Assembly: GCA_029251405.1 (NCBI GenBank)
Contig: JAQXDK010000018.1
Span: 1-49,483, forward strand
Length of the DNA: 49,483 bases
From: Flavobacteriales bacterium
GTDB taxonomy: Bacteria; Bacteroidota; Bacteroidia; Flavobacteriales_D; Parvicellaceae
Direction: 5' to 3'
A model generated the notes under the pieces. It was not told the DNA's origin. It searched no databases and worked only from the letters and a program-made list of their open reading frames with translations. Position 1 is the first letter of the stretch. The number at the start of each line of letters is the position of its first letter. Both the position numbers and the translations under genes were made by a program. Below are positions 25,964 to 33,694 of this stretch, piece by piece.

Positions 25964-28759
25964 ATGGATGAAATAAATTCAAATATTGACGAAGATTCTA
26001 ATGACAAGGATAACATTACTTATTTATCTGGCCTTTATAAAGAGTGGTTTCTTGACTACGCTTCCTATGTTATACTTGAAAGAGCAGTTCCAGCATTAGA
26101 AGATGGTTTAAAGCCTGTACAACGTAGAATTTTACATTCCATGAAGGAGTTAGATGACGGCAGGTACAATAAAGTTGCAAATATTATTGGAAATACAATG
26201 AAGTACCACCCGCATGGTGATGCTTCTATTGGTGATGCGATGGTGCAGATTGGGCAAAAAGATTTATTAATTGATTGTCAAGGTAACTGGGGAAATCTAT
26301 TAACGGGTGACGGTGCAGCTGCACCTAGGTATATTGAAGCTAGAGTTACTAAATTTGCTAATCACATTCTTTACAACCCAAAAACTACTAATTGGTTAAG
26401 TTCTTACGATGGCAGAAACAAAGAGCCACAGTATTTACCTGTAAAATTTCCAATATTGTTAAATCATGGTGCTGAGGGGATAGCCGTTGGTTTAGCTTGT
26501 AAAATTCTTCCACATAATTTTTTAGAACTTATCGATGCATCTATTAATGTTTTAAAAGGTAAAAAAATAGAACTATTTCCAGATTTCCCTAATGGAGGTT
26601 TAGCAGATTTTACTCAATACAATGACGGGTTAAGAGGAGGCAAAGTTAGGGTAAGAGCATCAATACAAAAATTAAATAATAAAACACTAATAATCAATCA
26701 GATACCATTTGGTACTACAACTGATTCTTTAATTGACTCTATTGTAAGAGCAACTGAAAAAAACAAAATTAAAATTAAAAAAATTGAAGATAATACTTCT
26801 GCTGTAGCAGAAATTATTATTCATCTTCCTGCAGGTGTTTCTCCTGACAAAATGATTGATGCATTATATGCTTTTACTAATTGTGAAATGTCAATCTCTC
26901 CTAATTCTTGTGTTATTGAGGGAAATAAGCCTGTTTTCATTGGTGTAACCGAAATCTTAAAAAAATCTGTTGATAGAACTGTAGAGTTATTAAAGTTAGA
27001 GCTTGAAATAAAGTTACAAGAACTTGAAAATCAGTGGCATTGGTTGTCACTTGAAAGAATCTTTATAGAAAATAGGATTTATCGTGATATTGAGGAGGAA
27101 GAAACATGGGAAGGAGTTCTTTTAGCAATTAAAAATGGTTTAGCTCCTTTCATCAAGAGTTTAAAAAAAGAGATCTCAGAAGATGATATTATCAAACTAA
27201 CTGATATTAAAATCAAAAGAATTTCGAAATTTGACAGCTCTAAAGCTGTTGATAATCTTATTAAAATTGAAGATCAAATAAAAGAGGTAAAAGGTAATCT
27301 TTCCAATCTTATTGAATACAGCATAGCATATTATAAAGATGTTAAAGATAAGTATAGCGAGGGTAAAGAAAGAAAAACAGAAATTAGAGTTTTTGATAAC
27401 ATTACTGCACGTAAAGTTATAGTTTCTAATAAAAAATTATACGTCAATAAAGAGGAAGGTTTCATAGGGTGGTCTCTTAGAAAAGATGAATTTATTGAAG
27501 ACTGTTCCGATTTAGATGATATTATTTTATTTTTTAGTAATGGTAAAATGATTGTTACAAAAATTGCAGATAAGAAATTTGTAGGTAAAGGAATAATCCA
27601 CAGTGCTGTTTGGAAAAAAGGAGATGATAGAACCATTTATCACTTAATTTATCAAGCTGGAAAAATGGCTCCTTCCTATATGAAAAGATTTTCTGTAAAC
27701 TCCATAACAAGAGATAGAGAATACGATATTGTTGGAAATGCCAAAGAATGTAAAATTCATTATTTTTCTGTAAACCCAAATGGCAGAAGAGAAACTATAC
27801 AAATAAAGCTTAGACCCAAACCAAAGTTGAAAAAACTAAAAATTGATATAGATTTTGGAGAGTTGATGATAAAAGGACGAGCCAGCAAAGGAAATCTAGT
27901 AACTAAAAACTTCATTTCAAAAGTCGAACAAAGAGAAGTGGGAGGTTCCACACTTGCTGCAAGACAAATTTGGTGGGATGAAGTAGTGTCTAGGCTTAAT
28001 AACGAGCAAAGAGGAAAATCTCTGGGTAGTTTCAAAGGTGATGATAAGATATTGACAATCTATAAATCTGGTAGCTACCTCATAAGTGGTTTTGAACTTT
28101 CTAATAAGTTCGATGATGATTTAATTCATATTGAAAAATGGCATCCTTCTCGAGCAGTTTCTTGTGTTTATTGGAACCCAAAAAAGGAATTGTACTTTGT
28201 AAAAAGATTTTTGATTGAGGTTACAACAAAAAAATACAGATTTATTGAAGAAGAATGTGAGCTTACTGTAGCTTGTGTTGACTATCAACCAAAAGTTAAA
28301 ATTTCTTTTAATAAAAGATTAAAAGAAACTAAAGATTTAAATGACAAAATCGTTGATGTAAATAAAATCGTTGATGTTAAAGGAGATAAAGCTAAAGGTA
28401 ATCAGCTGACACGTCTTAAAGTAAAAGAGATTACTTTAATGGATGTTTTAGATGGGGAGTCCTGGCCTGTTGTGGAGGAAGCTACAATTATAGATTCAGA
28501 AAACGAAAATAATGAACCAGTATCTTTAGATTTTCATGAAAACATGGTATCAACTGAGACTCCTAAATCAAAAGTTGAAAATAAAGAAGTTAAAACTGAA
28601 ATAATTCAAAAAACAGACTTAACTGATGATAATAGTGATTCGAATAGTCCAATAAATGTAAACACAAACTCAGAAGGATCAGTTGAGTTGGAATGGGATG
28701 TGGAGTTGCCAAAAGATGAAGACAATTCAGATGAAGACGGTCAAATGAAAATATTCTAA
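25964..28759 (+). CDS. parC: DNA topoisomerase IV subunit A
   Basis: Protein of 931 aa. The winged-helix/tower region carries ALEDGLKPVQRRILH, the active-site Arg122-Tyr123 (AAPRYIEAR) and the YHPHGDASIGDAM loop, in which Ala87 occupies the GyrA Ser83 position. A coiled coil follows (about 430-470), then a C-terminal DNA-wrapping region of irregular blades (about 500-790). The last 90 residues are acidic, Asn/Ser-rich and probably disordered, ending GQMKIF, which resembles a beta-clamp-binding pentapeptide. The gene follows parE by 4 nt and its stop overlaps the start of the next gene (TAATG). Confidence 0.9.
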   Translation: MDEINSNIDEDSNDKDNITYLSGLYKEWFLDYASYVILERAVPALEDGLKPVQRRILHSMKELDDGRYNKVANIIGNTMKYHPHGDASIGDAMVQIGQKDLLIDCQGNWGNLLTGDGAAAPRYIEARVTKFANHILYNPKTTNWLSSYDGRNKEPQYLPVKFPILLNHGAEGIAVGLACKILPHNFLELIDASINVLKGKKIELFPDFPNGGLADFTQYNDGLRGGKVRVRASIQKLNNKTLIINQIPFGTTTDSLIDSIVRATEKNKIKIKKIEDNTSAVAEIIIHLPAGVSPDKMIDALYAFTNCEMSISPNSCVIEGNKPVFIGVTEILKKSVDRTVELLKLELEIKLQELENQWHWLSLERIFIENRIYRDIEEEETWEGVLLAIKNGLAPFIKSLKKEISEDDIIKLTDIKIKRISKFDSSKAVDNLIKIEDQIKEVKGNLSNLIEYSIAYYKDVKDKYSEGKERKTEIRVFDNITARKVIVSNKKLYVNKEEGFIGWSLRKDEFIEDCSDLDDIILFFSNGKMIVTKIADKKFVGKGIIHSAVWKKGDDRTIYHLIYQAGKMAPSYMKRFSVNSITRDREYDIVGNAKECKIHYFSVNPNGRRETIQIKLRPKPKLKKLKIDIDFGELMIKGRASKGNLVTKNFISKVEQREVGGSTLAARQIWWDEVVSRLNNEQRGKSLGSFKGDDKILTIYKSGSYLISGFELSNKFDDDLIHIEKWHPSRAVSCVYWNPKKELYFVKRFLIEVTTKKYRFIEEECELTVACVDYQPKVKISFNKRLKETKDLNDKIVDVNKIVDVKGDKAKGNQLTRLKVKEITLMDVLDGESWPVVEEATIIDSENENNEPVSLDFHENMVSTETPKSKVENKEVKTEIIQKTDLTDDNSDSNSPINVNTNSEGSVELEWDVELPKDEDNSDEDGQMKIF

Positions 28760-29523
28760 TGAAGAAATTCTTACTTGTATTTCTATGTATCCCACTAATC
28801 TTTTCAGCACAGGATTCTTCTTACGTTTCAGAAAAAACAGATTCCAATTCCTATTTTCACGAATCTGAAAGAAATTATTTAGGTTTAAATCTATCGCCAA
28901 TGGTTGCTGGATTAGTAACCAACCAGGGAGAACATAATATAAAACTAAGTGCTTTATATAAGAGAAATTTTGGAGATCATAATGTGAGAATGAGTTTTAA
29001 TTATTTAAAAAATATTAGCAATTCTAATTTTGATTTTAATATGCCTGTTTTAACTACTGATACTTCCATTTTTTACAGATATTTTAATACCGACTATGAT
29101 TATTTTGATATTCGTTTTGGTTTTGAAGAACTTAGAAATTATTCTTCAACAAGAGTTCATATAGGGATAGATGTTCTATTTGGATATGGTCAACAAAAAT
29201 CAAATTATTTTCATAATGCCTATGAACTTGATTCTTCAGGATATTATTTACCTTCCTCAAACTATTCAAACCATCCCTTAACAAATGCTGAAGGTAAAAG
29301 AACATCTAATTACCTAATTACTGGTCTGGATGTTTCTTTTGGTATGGATGTTTTTTTAAGCGAATCTTTCCTTGTAACGCTCCAACTAACACCGCAATTT
29401 AATTACTATATTTTTTCATCTGATCAAACCTTTGAAGATCCTTTAGGTGAATACATACAGTACGGTGATTTTTCAGACTTTAAGTTAGGTTATTTAGATA
29501 TCCAGTTAATTTATAAATTCTAA
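28759..29523 (+). CDS. Predicted outer-membrane beta-barrel protein of unknown function
   Basis: Protein of 254 aa with a cleavable signal peptide ending near FSAQ (about 18), then alternating-residue strands with many aromatic residues (SALYKRNFGDHNVRMSFNYL, DYFDIRFGFEEL, LTPQFNYYIF) and a terminal strand ending LIYKF. This pattern fits a small outer-membrane barrel. No family is recognised. Its start overlaps the parC stop, so an envelope protein is coupled to topoisomerase IV genes. Its stop interlocks with the convergent pckA stop (CTAA). Confidence 0.65.
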   Translation: MKKFLLVFLCIPLIFSAQDSSYVSEKTDSNSYFHESERNYLGLNLSPMVAGLVTNQGEHNIKLSALYKRNFGDHNVRMSFNYLKNISNSNFDFNMPVLTTDTSIFYRYFNTDYDYFDIRFGFEELRNYSSTRVHIGIDVLFGYGQQKSNYFHNAYELDSSGYYLPSSNYSNHPLTNAEGKRTSNYLITGLDVSFGMDVFLSESFLVTLQLTPQFNYYIFSSDQTFEDPLGEYIQYGDFSDFKLGYLDIQLIYKF

Positions 29524-31139
29524 GATTGCATTTCAGCAATTAATTTTGGCATAGCATTCATAATTTCCTTATTCGCAAATTCCTCATATTTTTTAAAGTT
29601 TTCGTTGAATTTTTTAGCTAAAAATTGTGCTTTTGCATCGTAGTCATCTTTATTCTCCCATGTTAGTTTAGGATTTAGTGTCTTACTGGGTACATTTGGA
29701 CAATATGTAGGCATTTTCAAACCAAATATTGAATGTTGTTCATATTCAACATTTTCTAATTCGTTATTTAAAGCTGCCATTATCATAGCTCTAGTGTGAG
29801 AAAGTTTCATTCTTTCACCAACACCATATGGTCCTTTTGTCCATCCTGTATTCACAAGCCATACATTAACGCTGGATGCATCAATTTTATCCCCTAACAT
29901 TTCTGCATATTTAGTCGGATGTAAGGGGAGAAAAGGAGCTCCAAAACATGCAGAAAAGGTTACTAAAGGTTCGTTAACACCTTCTTCAGTTCCAGCAACT
30001 TTTGCAGTATATCCAGAAATAAAATGGAACATTGCTTGTCCTTTATCTAATTTAGAAATTGGAGGTAAAACTCCAAATGCATCTGCAGTCAAAAGAAAAA
30101 TATTTTTAATATTCTCTCCTTGATATCCTTTTGCAGTGTTTTTAATATAATCTAGCGGGTAACTTACTCTTGTATTCTCTGTTATGGAACCGTTAGTAAA
30201 ATCAACATCCTTGGATCCGTCTTTGAAAGCGATATTTTCTAAAATGGCACCCTTTTTTATAGCCTCCCAGATTTCAGGTTCTTTTTCTTTGGTTAAATCA
30301 ATACATTTAGCATAACAACCACCTTCAAAATTAAAAACAGTGTTATCAGACCATCCATGTTCATCATCACCAATTAAAAATCTATTGGGATCTGCAGATA
30401 AAGTTGTTTTTCCAGTGCCAGAAAGTCCAAAAAATACAGCAGTATCTCCACTTTTACCAATATTTGCTGAACAGTGCATTGATAGTGTGTTGTGATTGTG
30501 GGGTAAAATGAAATTTAATACTGAAAAAATTCCTTTTTTAATTTCTCCAGTGTAACCAGTTCCACCAATTAGGATCATTTTTTTTGTAAAATCTATAATT
30601 GAAAAATTTTCTTTTCTTGTTCCGTCTAATTCAGGATCAGCTTTAAATCCAGGTATGTTAATAATATGCCACTGAGGAATAAATGATTTAATTTCTTCAT
30701 CCTTTAAATCATGAAACATATTACTCACAAAATGATTGGACCAAGGATATTCATTAATAACTCTTATTTTTAGTCGAAATTTCTCAACAGAACAAGCATA
30801 AACATCTCTTACATAAATATCTTTATTTTCTAAATATTTCATAGCTTTTTCATAAAGACTATTGAATTTATCAGTTTTGAAAGGGATATTTATATCTCCC
30901 CACCAAACGATGTCTTTAGTAAGATTATCCTCTACAATAAATCTATCTTTAGGAGATCTTCCGGTGAACTTTCCAGTTTTGATAGCTAGAGCACCAGATG
31001 AGGCTAGAACTCCCATATTTTTAGATAATGTAATTTTAGTTAATTCTTCGGGTGTCAAATTCCAGTGAACACTGGCAACGTTTCTAATACCTAGATCTTG
31101 TAAATTATTAAAATCAGGTAATTTTTCGCTTGTCTTCAT
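29520..31139 (-). CDS. pckA: Phosphoenolpyruvate carboxykinase (ATP)
   Basis: Protein of 539 aa, the normal length. It converts oxaloacetate and ATP to PEP, CO2 and ADP, the first committed step of gluconeogenesis. The kinase-1a P-loop FFGLSGTGKTTLS, the kinase-2 metal site IGDDEHGW and the oxaloacetate-binding TGRSPKDRF are intact, as is FEGGCYAKCIDL. The gene stands alone behind a 120-nt divergent spacer shared with the GSCFA gene, in which I could not define a convincing promoter. Confidence 0.96.
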   Translation of the reverse strand: MKTSEKLPDFNNLQDLGIRNVASVHWNLTPEELTKITLSKNMGVLASSGALAIKTGKFTGRSPKDRFIVEDNLTKDIVWWGDINIPFKTDKFNSLYEKAMKYLENKDIYVRDVYACSVEKFRLKIRVINEYPWSNHFVSNMFHDLKDEEIKSFIPQWHIINIPGFKADPELDGTRKENFSIIDFTKKMILIGGTGYTGEIKKGIFSVLNFILPHNHNTLSMHCSANIGKSGDTAVFFGLSGTGKTTLSADPNRFLIGDDEHGWSDNTVFNFEGGCYAKCIDLTKEKEPEIWEAIKKGAILENIAFKDGSKDVDFTNGSITENTRVSYPLDYIKNTAKGYQGENIKNIFLLTADAFGVLPPISKLDKGQAMFHFISGYTAKVAGTEEGVNEPLVTFSACFGAPFLPLHPTKYAEMLGDKIDASSVNVWLVNTGWTKGPYGVGERMKLSHTRAMIMAALNNELENVEYEQHSIFGLKMPTYCPNVPSKTLNPKLTWENKDDYDAKAQFLAKKFNENFKKYEEFANKEIMNAMPKLIAEMQS

Positions 31140-31259
31140 ATTAGAGTTTAAATAATATTTAAATATATATACACTTTATGTTTTTTTGACAAAAATTACT
31201 TTTAGATATTCACAATCTATAAACATCATATTTTGAAAAAGAATTTATAGATTAGTTAG

Positions 31260-32243
31260 GTGAGGAGTTTGAAAAATATTTTTAGAACAGAAGTAGATAC
31301 ATCAATTGAAATAAATAACAGAAAACATACTGATAAATTTATTTTAATGGGTTCTTGTTTTAGTGATGAAATGTTCAAATACTTCTCTAAATTTTGTTTT
31401 GATATTTTAAAACCTTACGGGACTATTTTCAACCCAATTACATTGTCTAAAAATTTAGAAAAGGCTATATTAAATATAAAGTTTCAAGAAAAAGACTTGT
31501 TAAAAACTGATGATTTTTATCTAAGCTGGAATCATTCAGGAAAATATTATAATAGATATGAGAAGTTGCTCTTAAAAATTCTAAATGAAGAACAGCAAAA
31601 AATAAATAAATTCATTGAAGAAAAAGCAGATTTAATGGTAACATTTGGAACTGCAACTATTTATGAGTTATCCAACAACAATACTATTGTGGCTAATTGT
31701 CATAAAGAATCTCAAAATCTTTTTGTTAAAAGAAGATTAGATGTTGCAGAAATTGTTGAAAGTTGGCGAAGCATATTAAATAAAATTGATAATAATATAA
31801 TTTTCACTGTTAGCCCTGTAAGGCATGTAAGAGATGGTCTAATAAATAATAACTTAAATAAATCCACATTATTAATAGCAATTAATCAGCTAAAGCAGGA
31901 ATTTAGCAATGCTCATTACTTTCCTAGCTATGAATTATTGATGGACGAGCTCAGAGATTATAGGTTTTATGCCTCTGATTGGATTCACCCTTCTTTTGAA
32001 GCAACAAGTTTCATTTGGAATAAACTTTCTCGTCAACTTTTTACTGCTGATACATTGTTAATCATGGAAGAAATTAACAAAATAAGAAACGAACTTAATC
32101 ACCAATCAAAATTTGGAATGACAAAGCAACATATGTTATTTCTAGAAAAAACTTTAAAGAAAATTTTAAAAATTAAAGTACACACTAGGCAATACGATTG
32201 GAGCAAAGAAATTTCTAATCTTAAATCCCAATTGAATAAATAA
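31260..32243 (+). CDS. GSCFA-domain protein
   Basis: Protein of 327 aa with the name-giving motif MGSCFSDE near residue 30, followed by KPYGTIFNP, FGTATIYE, FTVSPVRHVRDG and FPSYELLMDELRDYRFYASDWIHPS. These are SGNH-like blocks with a terminal D-x2-H, so an esterase-like role is possible; the family is uncharacterised. No signal peptide is seen. The start is uncertain: a GTG at 31260 gives this length, and a TTG at 31269 would remove three residues and leave GTGAGGAG just ahead of it. Confidence 0.8.
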   Translation: MRSLKNIFRTEVDTSIEINNRKHTDKFILMGSCFSDEMFKYFSKFCFDILKPYGTIFNPITLSKNLEKAILNIKFQEKDLLKTDDFYLSWNHSGKYYNRYEKLLLKILNEEQQKINKFIEEKADLMVTFGTATIYELSNNNTIVANCHKESQNLFVKRRLDVAEIVESWRSILNKIDNNIIFTVSPVRHVRDGLINNNLNKSTLLIAINQLKQEFSNAHYFPSYELLMDELRDYRFYASDWIHPSFEATSFIWNKLSRQLFTADTLLIMEEINKIRNELNHQSKFGMTKQHMLFLEKTLKKILKIKVHTRQYDWSKEISNLKSQLNK

Positions 32244-32250
32244 TTTTCAC

Positions 32251-32271
32251 TTATTGTTGTTTATACAATAA
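32251..32271. promoter_or_regulatory. 7-bp inverted repeat ahead of the sugar porter
   Basis: TTATTGT and ACAATAA form a perfect dyad with a 7-nt loop in the 67-nt gap between the GSCFA gene and the MFS gene. No T-tract follows, so it is more likely an operator or leader hairpin than a terminator. Short and AT-rich, hence weak. Confidence 0.25.
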
Positions 32272-32310
32272 TTAAAATGTTAAATTCATAACAGATTAAC
32301 CAAATTACAC

Positions 32311-33690
32311 ATGAAAAATAAAAATTATTTACTGTTCATAACAATTATTTCTGCTTTAGGAGGCTTACTCTTTGGATACGATACTGGAGTTATTAATGGC
32401 GCACAGTTTTACTTATCAGAATTTTTTGATTTAAATCCTTTTATGAAAGGTTGGGTAGTGTCAAGTGCGCTAATTGGTTGCTTAATTGGAGCAATTGTTG
32501 CGGGTCCACTAAGTGTTAAATTGGGGAGAAAAAATTCATTAATTATATCAGCTATATTTTTTACACTTTCTGCTTTTGGATCTGGGTTACCAGAATTCTT
32601 TCCTCAAACAGTTTCTTTTTTAGTAGCATTTAGAATTTTAGGTGGTTTGGGAATTGGAGTAGCATCTATGAATGCACCTATGTATATTGCTGAAATAGCT
32701 CCACCTGCCAAAAGGGGTTATTTAGTTACTTACTATCAGTTAGCGATAGTTGTTGGTTTTTTCATTGTTTTTTTAGCTACTTATTTTATTGGAAATAGTC
32801 TAAATCAGCAAGAAAATATTGATTTTGGATGGAGAAGAATGTTTTGGTCTGAGCTTCTGCCAAGTACCTTATTTTTAATCTTACTCTTCTTTGTTCCTAA
32901 AAGTCCAAGATGGCTAATCATGAAAGGTTATAACGAAGAAGCTAAAAACGTATTGTCAAAAATTGTACCTGCAAATCAACTAGAAAAAGAAGTTTCTTCC
33001 ATTGAAGAATCTATAAAATCTGAAAATCTAAACGAAAAAGTCAGTTTTAAATCCAAAGCAGTTCTAATAGTAGTATTAATTGGAGCCATACTTTCAGGTC
33101 TCCAACAATTTACTGGTATAAATGCTGTTTTATACTATGGAGCTGATATTTTTGAAAAAGCCTTGGGTTATGGAGAAGAAGATGTGCTGAAACAACAAAT
33201 ATTACTGGCTTTTGTAAACTTGATATTTACCTTCATTGCCATGTTTACAGTTGATAAGCTGGGAAGAAAACCATTAATATATATTGGTTGTGCTGGTATG
33301 GCTTTTGGATTTCTTCTATTATCTTACACATTAATGCAACAAAACTTAGGGATACTGTCTCTTTTAGGAGTTTTAATTTTTGTGGGTTCATTTGCACTAT
33401 CGATGGGTCCTGTAGTTTGGGTAATTCTTTCAGAAATGTTCCCTAACAAGATAAGAAGTGTAGCAATGTCCGTTGCTGTTGCAGTACAGTGGGGAGCGAA
33501 TTATTTAGTTTCACAATCATTTCCAGTAGTTACTGAAAGCGCTATGAATCAAAATGAATTCTGGAATGGATCTTTGCCTTATTTTATTTTCATTGGTTTT
33601 ATTCTAATAATAGCATTATTTACCTATAAATTTATTCCTGAAACTAAGGGTAAATCTCTAGAGGAAATGGAGGAGCTTTGGGATATTTAG
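32311..33690 (+). CDS. MFS sugar:proton symporter (sugar porter family)
   Basis: Protein of 459 aa with 12 predicted membrane helices and all sugar-porter signatures: GGLLFGYDTGVINGA in helix 1, KLGRKNS between helices 2 and 3, PKSPRWLI after helix 6, GLQQFTGINAVLYYG in helix 7, DKLGRKP between 8 and 9, and PETKGKSLEEMEELW at the end. The QQ-x-GIN helix 7 motif supports hexose or pentose uptake with protons across the inner membrane; which sugar is not clear (XylE/GLUT-like). No sugar-catabolic gene is adjacent. Confidence 0.9.
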   Translation: MKNKNYLLFITIISALGGLLFGYDTGVINGAQFYLSEFFDLNPFMKGWVVSSALIGCLIGAIVAGPLSVKLGRKNSLIISAIFFTLSAFGSGLPEFFPQTVSFLVAFRILGGLGIGVASMNAPMYIAEIAPPAKRGYLVTYYQLAIVVGFFIVFLATYFIGNSLNQQENIDFGWRRMFWSELLPSTLFLILLFFVPKSPRWLIMKGYNEEAKNVLSKIVPANQLEKEVSSIEESIKSENLNEKVSFKSKAVLIVVLIGAILSGLQQFTGINAVLYYGADIFEKALGYGEEDVLKQQILLAFVNLIFTFIAMFTVDKLGRKPLIYIGCAGMAFGFLLLSYTLMQQNLGILSLLGVLIFVGSFALSMGPVVWVILSEMFPNKIRSVAMSVAVAVQWGANYLVSQSFPVVTESAMNQNEFWNGSLPYFIFIGFILIIALFTYKFIPETKGKSLEEMEELWDI

Positions 33691-33694
33691 TATT

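Noticed and set aside
24106-28759. Reading the pair as gyrB/gyrA
   Set aside because: The lengths (617 and 931 aa), adjacency and acidic ParC tail fit bacteroidetal ParE/ParC better; without a search against both types this stays a judgement by eye.
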